Positions 48,263-56,516 of a DNA stretch of 64,000 bases are shown here, one piece after another. The number at the start of each line of letters is the position of its first letter. The stretch's first letter is position 1. Location of the stretch: positions 1 to 64,000 of the forward strand of contig PAQG01000006.1 in NCBI GenBank assembly GCA_002709645.1, in the 5' to 3' direction. A program made the translations under genes and the position numbers. The notes beneath the pieces are model-generated. The model saw only the letters and a list, made by a program, of their open reading frames with translations, was not told the origin of the DNA and searched no databases. The DNA is from Acidimicrobiaceae bacterium. GTDB taxonomy: Bacteria; Actinomycetota; Acidimicrobiia; Acidimicrobiales; UBA8592.

Positions 48263-49057
48263 TCAATCTTCTTCTAATTTGCTTTGGTATTGATAACTTC
48301 GATGGGTTCGCCCACCAGCTACGAGAAGGTTCCTCCCAGTAACCCACCGAGCAGCAGGACTCGAAAGGAATACTACGGCACCAGCAATATCCTTTGGCGC
48401 ACCAAGAAACCCAAGCGGAATCGAAGAAGCGATCTCATCTTCGGCGCCATTGACTCCAAGAACTTCAGCGAACATCTCTGTTGCAACAGGGCCGGGAGAA
48501 ACAGCATTGACTCGAATTTTTGGAGCCAGTTCTATTGCTAGAGTCTCCGTCATGTTTAACATTGCTGCTTTCGCAGCAGCATATGGTCCGGTATAAGGCG
48601 AGCCTCTCATTCCCGCTCCAGAAGAAATATTAATAATTGATCCTCCTTCGCCCATTCGCTTAGCTGATGCTTTCGCTCCTTGAAATGCAGTCGTTAAATT
48701 CAGCTCTATTTGATCCCGAAAGACTTCATCTGGGGTATCAATAAGCTTACGTGTTTTCTTTTCATTAGACCCTCCGACATTATTTACCCATACATCAATT
48801 TTGCCAAACGTGTTGACTGTTAAATCAACTAACTCATCTGACCTATCTCTAATATCCGCTGCAAAGATAAGCGCTTCTTTCCCACGCTCTTCCACACCTT
48901 TCGCTGTTTCCTCTAGATCTTCCTGCCTCCTAGCGTTAACAACTACATTGCAACCTGCTTCCGCTAGCCCCCAAGCTATCCCCCTGCCGATCCCCTGACC
49001 TGAACCAGTCACGACAGCCACTTTACCTTCCAACTTGAAATCGTCTAAGAGCCCCAT
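48263..49057 (-). CDS. SDR family oxidoreductase (2)
   Basis: 'VAVVTGSGQGIGRGIA', 'YTGPYAAAKAAMLNMTETLA'. Confidence 0.93.
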   Translation of the reverse strand: MGLLDDFKLEGKVAVVTGSGQGIGRGIAWGLAEAGCNVVVNARRQEDLEETAKGVEERGKEALIFAADIRDRSDELVDLTVNTFGKIDVWVNNVGGSNEKKTRKLIDTPDEVFRDQIELNLTTAFQGAKASAKRMGEGGSIINISSGAGMRGSPYTGPYAAAKAAMLNMTETLAIELAPKIRVNAVSPGPVATEMFAEVLGVNGAEDEIASSIPLGFLGAPKDIAGAVVFLSSPAARWVTGRNLLVAGGRTHRSYQYQSKLEED

Positions 49058-49127
49058 TAGCCCTCTCTTTCTAAGATCTTTACCTTGTTGAAGATTACTC
49101 GCATAGAGGCTCTACGAGAAATCTGTT

Positions 49128-50030
49128 TTGGACAGGATGTTCTCTTCATCCTCGCACTATTCTCAGACCATGGGCAGAATGTCAGAGAAAGTAGCAGTAA
49201 TAGTTGGAGGCGCTAGCGGTTTCGGCCTTGCATGTGCAGAACTCTTCGCATCTGAGGGAGCAACCGTAGTAGTCGCTGGACGTAGAGGCGATGTAGCAAA
49301 AAAAGCCGCGAAAGAATTTGATGGCGTAGGAGTCACATGGGATATAACTGACTTTGAACAAGGAAAAGCGGTTAAAGACGACATTATGAAAAATTTTGGT
49401 CGTATCGATGCTGCAATAAATTTCGCTGGTTACGATGACGTCCTCCCTATTAGCCAAATCACCCCAGACCACCTAGAACCAATGGTTAACGTTCAATTTA
49501 ATGGTGCGATTTATTTCCTTAGATTCATGTGTAATGCGATGGCAGAATCTGGAGGAGGATCAGCTATTTTGTGTTCATCTTTAACAGCGCATAACCCAAA
49601 TGTCGGGAGAGTTGGGTACGCCGGTTCTAAAGCTGGCCTTGAGTACGTAGCAAAACTCGCAGCTGTTGAATACGGAAACACGCAAGTCCGAATTAACTGC
49701 ATCGCCCCACATGTCATTGAGACAGCAATGACTTCTGAGATGTTCAAAATTCCCTTTGCTGTTGAAACAGTTCGACTACAAACTCCACTTAAAAGAATGG
49801 GACATGTTGAAGATGTTGCTAACTGCGCGCTCTACCTTGCTTGTGATGAATCTAATTACGTAAATGGGGAAACAATTCGTGTGGATGGTGGAGCTCACAC
49901 CCAAAAATTACCATCAGATATCGATTACGCTCTGTTAGGAATCGCTAGACCTAATTTAGCAGCAGGATTCCCGCGTGCTGCCATACCTGACTGGTACAAA
50001 GACGAGCTTAATAATTCTGACGATCACTAA
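49128..50030 (+). CDS. SDR family oxidoreductase (3)
   Basis: 'VAVIVGGASGFGLACAELFASEGATVVVAGRR', 'VGYAGSKAGLEYVAKLAA'; the true start may be 49173 (MSEKVAV). Confidence 0.92.
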   Translation: MDRMFSSSSHYSQTMGRMSEKVAVIVGGASGFGLACAELFASEGATVVVAGRRGDVAKKAAKEFDGVGVTWDITDFEQGKAVKDDIMKNFGRIDAAINFAGYDDVLPISQITPDHLEPMVNVQFNGAIYFLRFMCNAMAESGGGSAILCSSLTAHNPNVGRVGYAGSKAGLEYVAKLAAVEYGNTQVRINCIAPHVIETAMTSEMFKIPFAVETVRLQTPLKRMGHVEDVANCALYLACDESNYVNGETIRVDGGAHTQKLPSDIDYALLGIARPNLAAGFPRAAIPDWYKDELNNSDDH

Positions 50031-50899
50031 ATGTTTGATACCCAAATTTGATTAAGAAATGCAATTACTTCTCCAGAGAAGACATCATTTTTATCTCCAG
50101 CGACCATATGCCCCGCACCGCTGACATCTACAAAATCTGACTGCGGAAATTTCTCTAGAAACTCTTGAACTTCATCCTCAGTTACTAGGTCACTCATTTT
50201 CCCTCGAACCAAAAGAGTCGGGACTTTAATATTGCTCATCACTTCATTTAACAGTTGAGTATTTCTCATGTCAGGATTTTTTTCATTTCTCTCTGAAGAG
50301 ATAAAGGTTGGATCCCAGTGCCAAAACCAACGATTACCGCGTTTTCGAAGATTCTTCTTTAGACCTTCCAAATCAGTGGGTTTCTTTCGGTATGGATTAT
50401 ATTCTGCTAAGACTTCAGCGACTTCTGAGAGTGAAGCGAACCCTACTTCTGAATGTTTCAACATAAAATCTTTTACTCTCTCCGCACCATTAACGTTCAT
50501 ATTGGGAACTACATCAACGAGGACGAGAGCGGATATTGAACCTGGGCGCATACGCCCCTCAAGATACATACCAACCAATCCACCTAAAGAAGCGCCAACC
50601 AATACTGGACAAATTCCAATTTCCTCTAGAACAAATACAATATCCTCACTAAATTGACTTAATTCATACTCGCTATTTTTAGACCAGTCCGATCTACCAT
50701 GCCCACGCAAATCGAGAGTGATGGCGAACACCCCAATATCCGCTAATCGTCTAGCAGTAGAGTCCCAGGAGTGACGTGTCTGCCCACCTCCATGGAGAAG
50801 CAGAACTGATCTGTCGGAGATAGGACCCCATAAGTCAGCTTCTATCTTTATGCCCGATGAAGTCGTAAATCTTTCCGTTACTGGCATGAATTCATTCAT
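50027..50899 (-). CDS. Alpha/beta hydrolase
   Basis: 'LLHGGGQTRHSWDSTARRL', 'LDLRGHGRSDW', 'LVGASLGGLVGMY', 'GAGHMVAGD'. Confidence 0.92.
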   Translation of the reverse strand: MNEFMPVTERFTTSSGIKIEADLWGPISDRSVLLLHGGGQTRHSWDSTARRLADIGVFAITLDLRGHGRSDWSKNSEYELSQFSEDIVFVLEEIGICPVLVGASLGGLVGMYLEGRMRPGSISALVLVDVVPNMNVNGAERVKDFMLKHSEVGFASLSEVAEVLAEYNPYRKKPTDLEGLKKNLRKRGNRWFWHWDPTFISSERNEKNPDMRNTQLLNEVMSNIKVPTLLVRGKMSDLVTEDEVQEFLEKFPQSDFVDVSGAGHMVAGDKNDVFSGEVIAFLNQIWVSNI

Positions 50900-50907
50900 A
50901 GACAGTA

Positions 50908-52086
50908 TTAAGAAATAGTTCCTGAATCACGAAGTTTAGTGATTTCTTCCAATGTGAACCCAATCCCATATAAGAGTTCATCGGTATGTTCACAATAAGT
51001 TGGCGCAGGAGAAGGCTCTTGTCCGATATCACCATTAAATGTTGCTCCTTGGCGAGGAACACGAATTTGACCTATAACCGGATGTTCCTTTACTTGAACG
51101 GAATCAACTGCAACGACATGAGGGTCGTCTGCCACTTCTGCTGGATCAAGAACACGGACCGCAGGAACATCAGCTAGTTGACATTTCTCCACAGCCTCTT
51201 CAGTAGAAAAAGCGCTAAGCATCTCATCAAATGCCTGATACCAATCAGTAAAGTTCTTACTTCGGTTACTAGCCGAAGAGAAGCGTTCATCAGTGGCAAG
51301 GTCAATTCTGTCAAGCGCACTGCAAACAGCCTCCCATTGGCTGTCAGTTCCTGCTGTTACCGAGACCCAACCATCAGAGGTTGAAAAAAGCTGATATGAG
51401 TTCAAAAGGTTTGGCAAGTGCAACGCATCTTCATCAAGAAGAGTTTCATGCATCATCATGTCAGGCCAATTAAAAGCGATGTTTGCTTCAAGCATTGAAA
51501 CTTCAACATGCTGGCCCTTGCCAGTTAGATTTCTTGCAAATAACGCTGCAGTTATAGCTTGCGAAGTAGTCAATGCTGCGACTTTATCTGCAACCATTCC
51601 CCGAATTAGGTTCGGAGTTGAGTCAGCTTTCTGCGCGCCTGCCCACCCAGAAAGTGCTTGAATGACTGGGTCGTAAACTGGTCGTCCGCTATAAGGTCCT
51701 GTTGAACCAAACCCTGACGAAGAAACATAAATAAGCGAAGGATTTCTCTCCATTGCATCTTCAACAGAGAATCCTAATCTTGCCACAGCACCAGGTCGAA
51801 AACCTTCAATAAAAACATCAGACTCCAGAAGAAAAGCCCATAGAATTTCTTTCGCTTTCTTCTGAGATAGATCTAAACCAATAGATCGTTTCCCAGCATT
51901 GGCATTAGCAAACCAACCGGACATGTTATTTTTTCTACTCCCATACATGCGAAGGTCATCACCACCAGTAGTGTTCTCAACCTTTATAATTTCCGCCCCT
52001 TGCGTAGCTAGAAGATGGGTAGCCCCTGGAACGGCAATCATTTGAGCTAATTCAACTATTTTTATTCCAGCTAAAGGACCTGACAT
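50908..52086 (-). CDS. CaiB/BaiF family CoA-transferase
   Basis: 'LAGIKIVELAQMIAVPGATHLLATQGAEIIKVE', 'GKRSIGLDLSQKKAKEIL', 'DVFIEGFRPGAVARLG'. Confidence 0.94.
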   Translation of the reverse strand: MSGPLAGIKIVELAQMIAVPGATHLLATQGAEIIKVENTTGGDDLRMYGSRKNNMSGWFANANAGKRSIGLDLSQKKAKEILWAFLLESDVFIEGFRPGAVARLGFSVEDAMERNPSLIYVSSSGFGSTGPYSGRPVYDPVIQALSGWAGAQKADSTPNLIRGMVADKVAALTTSQAITAALFARNLTGKGQHVEVSMLEANIAFNWPDMMMHETLLDEDALHLPNLLNSYQLFSTSDGWVSVTAGTDSQWEAVCSALDRIDLATDERFSSASNRSKNFTDWYQAFDEMLSAFSTEEAVEKCQLADVPAVRVLDPAEVADDPHVVAVDSVQVKEHPVIGQIRVPRQGATFNGDIGQEPSPAPTYCEHTDELLYGIGFTLEEITKLRDSGTIS

Positions 52087-52107
52087 TACTCCCCCAATTA
52101 TCGTTGA

Positions 52108-52638
52108 TTACCCATGAGAATAGAAGGAAGGGTCTTCACTAGGGTCAGAAGTTAGATTTACTGGACAATCATTCGCTATGTCAAGGACAGCCAAGATCCT
52201 CCCCACACCGAGGCAAAATCCAATTAACGCTAATAGTTCTAAAATTTGCTGGTCAGAGAATATTGTCTTCGCTCGTTCCCAGAACTCATCATCATTTCGC
52301 ATTGCCACATGATCAAAAACAAACCTTTCAGCCATCTCTGCAGCTAATCTCTCTTGTTCTGTAAATGCGCCAATCTCATCGTATTCTGCGACTCGATGGT
52401 AAAGTTCATCCTCTAAACCTTGCTGCATCGCCGATGCAGACCGAGTATCAAGTCATATATGGCAATCATTTATTTGTGCTATCCGCATACGGGCAACTTC
52501 ACGGACTCTCGTATCCAAGGAAACCTTTGTATAGAGCGCATCACCTGTGATCCCGATTCCTTTACCTACATTGGGCTGCAGGTACCAAAGCCGACTCCGT
52601 TCTAAACCTTCACCTTCTGGAATATTGATTCGTGCCAT
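52108..52638 (-). CDS. Carboxymuconolactone decarboxylase/AhpD-like protein, predicted selenoprotein (TGA at 52455..52453 read as Sec; CxxU motif)
   Basis: ORFs 52638..52453 (-) and 52428..52108 (-) share one frame. Read-through gives ...LDTRVREVARMRIAQINDCHI[U]LDTRSASAMQQGLEDELYHRVAEYDEIGAFTEQERLAAEMAERFVFDH..., with TGA at the second Cys of the family CxxC motif and a SECIS-like hairpin immediately 3'. Confidence 0.8.
52423..52439 (-). promoter_or_regulatory. Putative bacterial SECIS hairpin: CTGCATC-GGC-GATGCAG, 13 nt after the in-frame TGA
   Basis: Minus strand after the TGA: CTTGATACTCGGT CTGCATC GGC GATGCAG CAAGG. Perfect 7-bp stem; GGC loop starts 21 nt 3' of the TGA. Confidence 0.7.
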
Positions 52639-52717
52639 ACTGCCCCCTACTCGTATCTAATCTTGTCACTTATACTTTAGCTTGACCACTAGGCGAGAGA
52701 AAGACTAAAGAGAAGGC

Positions 52718-53395
52718 ATGGAAGAATTCAATCTCAATGAAATAGACCGGCTACTAACTACGACTAGAGCTGTAAGAAAACGACTTGATCTGGAACGTGA
52801 AGTACCCCGAGACCTGATCCTTGATTGCGTTAGAGTCTCAACACAAGCACCTGCTGGGGGCAATTACCAAAAATGGCGGTGGGTTATAGTTGATGACCCA
52901 GACAAAAAACAGATTATCGCAGATGCATATCGAGAAGCGTATGCACCTTACATTGAAGCGCAGAAGAATGCTGTCACAGATAAGACCTTAAATGACCCAA
53001 CCCTTACGAAAATAATGTCCTCAAGCGATTATCTAGCTGAGATACTTGAAAAAGTCCCAGTACTTGCTATTCCATGCTCTATAGGAACACCGGCTGATAT
53101 GGAAGGGAGTTTAGGAGGTGGACTCCAAGGATGGTGGGGATCTGTTCTCCCTGCTGTCTGGAGCTATATGCTCGCTGCTCGTGCTAGAGGACTTGGCACA
53201 GCTTGGACAACTCTTCATCTTCGCTATAGCGAACGAGTCGGTACTGCACTTGGGATTCCAGATACGGTAACACAATTAGCTTGTATCCCAACTGCATACT
53301 ACTCAGGAGAAAGTTTCCGGCCAGGGAAACGCAAACCCGCTGAACAAATTACCTATTGGAATTCATGGAAGGAAACTGAGATACATTCAAGCTAG
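52718..53395 (+). CDS. Nitroreductase family protein (2)
   Basis: 'TTRAVRKRLDLEREVPRDLILDCVRVSTQAPAGGNYQKWRWVIV', 'WSYMLAARARGLGTAWTTLH'. Confidence 0.9.
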   Translation: MEEFNLNEIDRLLTTTRAVRKRLDLEREVPRDLILDCVRVSTQAPAGGNYQKWRWVIVDDPDKKQIIADAYREAYAPYIEAQKNAVTDKTLNDPTLTKIMSSSDYLAEILEKVPVLAIPCSIGTPADMEGSLGGGLQGWWGSVLPAVWSYMLAARARGLGTAWTTLHLRYSERVGTALGIPDTVTQLACIPTAYYSGESFRPGKRKPAEQITYWNSWKETEIHSS

Positions 53396-53691
53396 TCTTT
53401 AATCTCTCCGTGCTGTTCAGCAGTTTTTTCGTGATGTCGTATAACTTCATCTACGATTAGTCGGAAGACCTTCTCTCCAAATGAAGGGTCCATCCCTACC
53501 ATTTGAGCTATCTTATGCAATTGCGCAATTTGCTGCTGTTCACGCTCTGGATCAGCAGCAGGTAAATTATTCTCTGCCTTGAACTGACCAACAGCTTTTG
53601 TTATTTCAAATCTTTCAGCCAATAAACGAATTAATTGTTCATCTAATCCATCTATTCGCTCTCTATATCCGCCTAAAACGTCGTTATCCAT
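53392..53691 (-). CDS. Chorismate mutase, AroQ type
   Basis: 'YRERIDGLDEQLIRLLAERFEITKAVGQFKAENNLPAADPEREQQQI'; Met at 53691 chosen. Confidence 0.88.
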   Translation of the reverse strand: MDNDVLGGYRERIDGLDEQLIRLLAERFEITKAVGQFKAENNLPAADPEREQQQIAQLHKIAQMVGMDPSFGEKVFRLIVDEVIRHHEKTAEQHGEIKD

Positions 53692-53876
53692 AGAACTCTC
53701 TAACCTCGTTACCCCGTAATTCTCATCTCTCTTAGGAGTGAACCTACACACTACTAGATGACCAGAGTCCTCGTGTTTGTTTACATTTAACCTAGTAAAA
53801 ATAGTTTCCGTGAAAAACTTGAGGAAAAGTTACCCTCAGAATGGAGATTCGTTGAATGTCATGACAACATCGGATC

Positions 53877-54788
53877 ATGATCTCTTCTACTGAAACTTTT
53901 AATGGAACCTGGCCATACAAACCAAGATTTTGCTCTGCGGCCGGCTTTCAACAGCATTATGTTGATGAAGGTGAAGGAGAGATAATCATCTGCCTTCATG
54001 GAGAGCCAACTTGGGGATACCTGTATAGGAACATGATTGAACCATTATCGAAAGATTACCGAGTCATTGTTCCTGATCATATGGGATTCGGTAAAAGTGA
54101 AACGCCAACAAACCGTGACTATACCTTAAAAACCCATACAGAGAATTTGAGTGCTCTCATAGATCACCTTGGATTAAATTCAATCACACTGGTCATGCAA
54201 GACTGGGGCGGACCTATCGGCACCGCGTTCGCTATTAGGAATCCGGAGAGGGTAAGTCGTTTAGTGTACATGAACACACTCGCTGGATATGGCGAAGTCC
54301 CCAAAGAGGTAACCCGAATCCGTGATTCTGAGTGGTTCACCTGGATCGGTGAAGGTTTAGAAACTGGAAGAACAGAAGCTGTTTTAAGAAATGCTGGGTC
54401 AACGGTCTTATCGATTATGAAACGCCTTGGTTTCTCTAACACAAACGTTATCAACGACACCTGGATAGAAGCTTATAGCGCACCCTTCCCTGACTATGAA
54501 AGTTCTATCGGGGCATACGAATTCCCTATTGACGCCTATCTCGGGAGAATAGCCGATTACGTCATCGAAGGAGCTAGCGATCTTAAGAACCTTACGTCTA
54601 AACCAGCGATTCTTATTGAAGGCTTAGAGGACAAGGCAATTCCCCCAGAGTTTGCGATTGCTGACTTCAAATCGCTTTGGCCTTCCTCCCCTGTTATTGA
54701 GCTTGAAGGGGTTGGGCATTTTTGCCAAGAGGATGTCCCAAGAATTTTGGTAGCTTGCATTCAACAATTCATGCAATCAAATAGATAG
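53877..54788 (+). CDS. Alpha/beta hydrolase, haloalkane dehalogenase-like
   Basis: 'ICLHGEPTWGYLYRNMIEPLSKDYRVIVPDHMGFGKSETP', 'VMQDWGGPIGTAFAIRNPERVSRLVYMNT' (Asp nucleophile). Confidence 0.88.
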   Translation: MISSTETFNGTWPYKPRFCSAAGFQQHYVDEGEGEIIICLHGEPTWGYLYRNMIEPLSKDYRVIVPDHMGFGKSETPTNRDYTLKTHTENLSALIDHLGLNSITLVMQDWGGPIGTAFAIRNPERVSRLVYMNTLAGYGEVPKEVTRIRDSEWFTWIGEGLETGRTEAVLRNAGSTVLSIMKRLGFSNTNVINDTWIEAYSAPFPDYESSIGAYEFPIDAYLGRIADYVIEGASDLKNLTSKPAILIEGLEDKAIPPEFAIADFKSLWPSSPVIELEGVGHFCQEDVPRILVACIQQFMQSNR

Positions 54789-54818
54789 GAACAAAAAGTA
54801 CGCCAAAAGAAATTAATT

Positions 54819-56507
54819 ATGACGAATTTAGAAAAAATAACCCTAGAAACTCAAATGGCTATTCGAGGGGTTGGTGGACAATGGGAAATCACCACCGAAG
54901 AAGTTTTAGGTGAGAATTGCATAGTTTTCAAGAACCGACATCGCAATATTGGTGAAATGCTTAAAGCGAATACATCGCAATGGGCAAAGAGAGAATGCCT
55001 TGTACTAGGTGACAACCGAATATCATACAAAGAAATGCAGGACAGAGTTGAGTCCACCGCCTACCGCTTGCAAAGCATGTACGGAATCAAGAAAGGAAAT
55101 AGAGTCGCAATTCTGGCAGCAAATTGCCCTGAGTGGGTTGTTAGTTTTTTCGCTGCAACACAAATTGGTGCCATTGTTTCAGCCCTCAATGGTTGGTGGA
55201 CCGAAACCGAAATCGGGCATGCTATTGAGTTGACCGACCCTTCAGTAATTATTGGAGATACCAGACGATTAGCCCGAGCTGGATCTCTTCTGAACGAGTT
55301 TCCAGTGGTTGACATTGAAGACTCCCCAGATTTTTTTGAACCAACAGGAGAGAAGGCCATTGAGATAGTGCTTGATGAGGATGACCCTGCATTAATTCTT
55401 TTTACTTCTGGAACAACTGGAAAGTCCAAAGGGGCTCTTCTGTCCCACAGGAGTCTTATCGGTTTTGTTGATGGAACTATTCATAACGGTTATGAGAAAA
55501 AACTAATCGCACTCAAATTATTAGATATTGACCCCTCTACCCTTCCTTCTAATCAGGACGTTGTTTTAGCGACCTCTCCTTTGTTCCATATTTCTGGCTT
55601 ACCTGCCGGCGTACTCATGAATCTGGCAAATGGTGCAAAAATTATTTTCCGGTCTGGCCGATTTGATCCCGCTGACGTACTTCGATTAATAGAAGAGGAA
55701 AGAATTACGAATTGGACTGCTATCGGTGATATGGGGCCTCGTGTAATGACCCATAATGATTTCGCAAGCAGGGATACTTCTTCACTAACTAGAGTAAGTA
55801 GCGGAGGGGCTCATTTATCTGAGAATATGCAACAGTTGATAGCAGAGCATTTCCCCCAAGCAGCTGGAGCTATTGGGCAAGGCTATGGAAGTAGCGAATC
55901 ATGTGCGGTTATCACCTCAATTGGTGGGCAAGATTTTAAAGATCACCCATCTTCTGCGGGGCGTGCTTGTTTAGGAGTTGAAATTGAGATACGGGATACT
56001 GAAAATAATCCTGTTCCTGACGGAGAAGAGGGAGAGATCCATGTGAGATCAGCGTATTCAATGCTCAAGTATTGGGGAAACCCTCAGGCAACAACTGAAA
56101 CACTAAAAAGCGGTAGATGGTTAGCTATGGGCGATATAGGAAAAATGATTGATGGAAGACTTTACATCAATTCAAGAGCAAGAGATATGATCATAAAATC
56201 TGGCGAAAATATCTACCCAGTTGAGATTGAACACCGACTAGAAAGTCACCCAGATATCCATGAAGTTGCTGTTCTCGGCGTAGACCACATGCAGAAAGGA
56301 CAGGAAGTCAAAGCTGTTGTTGTATTGACACCTAGTGGCAAGTTTGAAATTGATGTTTTTATAGAATGGTGCAAGGAGACATTGGCTGGATACAAGATTC
56401 CTGACCACTGGGAGCATCGAATTGACCCACTCCCAAGGACGGCTAGTGGGAAAGTTATTAAAGGTGGTTTAACTGGTGACCGTGAAGTGAGTGACTACGA
56501 AGACTAA
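54819..56507 (+). CDS. AMP-dependent acyl-CoA synthetase (3)
   Basis: 'LFTSGTTGKSKGALLSHRS', 'GYGSSESCAV', 'RDMIIKSGENIYPVEIEHRL', 'PRTASGKVIKGGL'. Confidence 0.94.
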   Translation: MTNLEKITLETQMAIRGVGGQWEITTEEVLGENCIVFKNRHRNIGEMLKANTSQWAKRECLVLGDNRISYKEMQDRVESTAYRLQSMYGIKKGNRVAILAANCPEWVVSFFAATQIGAIVSALNGWWTETEIGHAIELTDPSVIIGDTRRLARAGSLLNEFPVVDIEDSPDFFEPTGEKAIEIVLDEDDPALILFTSGTTGKSKGALLSHRSLIGFVDGTIHNGYEKKLIALKLLDIDPSTLPSNQDVVLATSPLFHISGLPAGVLMNLANGAKIIFRSGRFDPADVLRLIEEERITNWTAIGDMGPRVMTHNDFASRDTSSLTRVSSGGAHLSENMQQLIAEHFPQAAGAIGQGYGSSESCAVITSIGGQDFKDHPSSAGRACLGVEIEIRDTENNPVPDGEEGEIHVRSAYSMLKYWGNPQATTETLKSGRWLAMGDIGKMIDGRLYINSRARDMIIKSGENIYPVEIEHRLESHPDIHEVAVLGVDHMQKGQEVKAVVVLTPSGKFEIDVFIEWCKETLAGYKIPDHWEHRIDPLPRTASGKVIKGGLTGDREVSDYED

Positions 56508-56516
56508 AGATCGTTC

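Noticed and set aside
52365-52605. Plus-strand 61-aa ORFs (52365..52550 and 52420..52605)
   Set aside because: Antisense to the selenoprotein coding region; no family-like sequence or RBS support.
52453-52638. 61-aa ORF on the minus strand as an independent small protein
   Set aside because: It is the in-frame N-terminal part of the CMD/AhpD-like protein, interrupted only by TGA; better explained as selenoprotein read-through.
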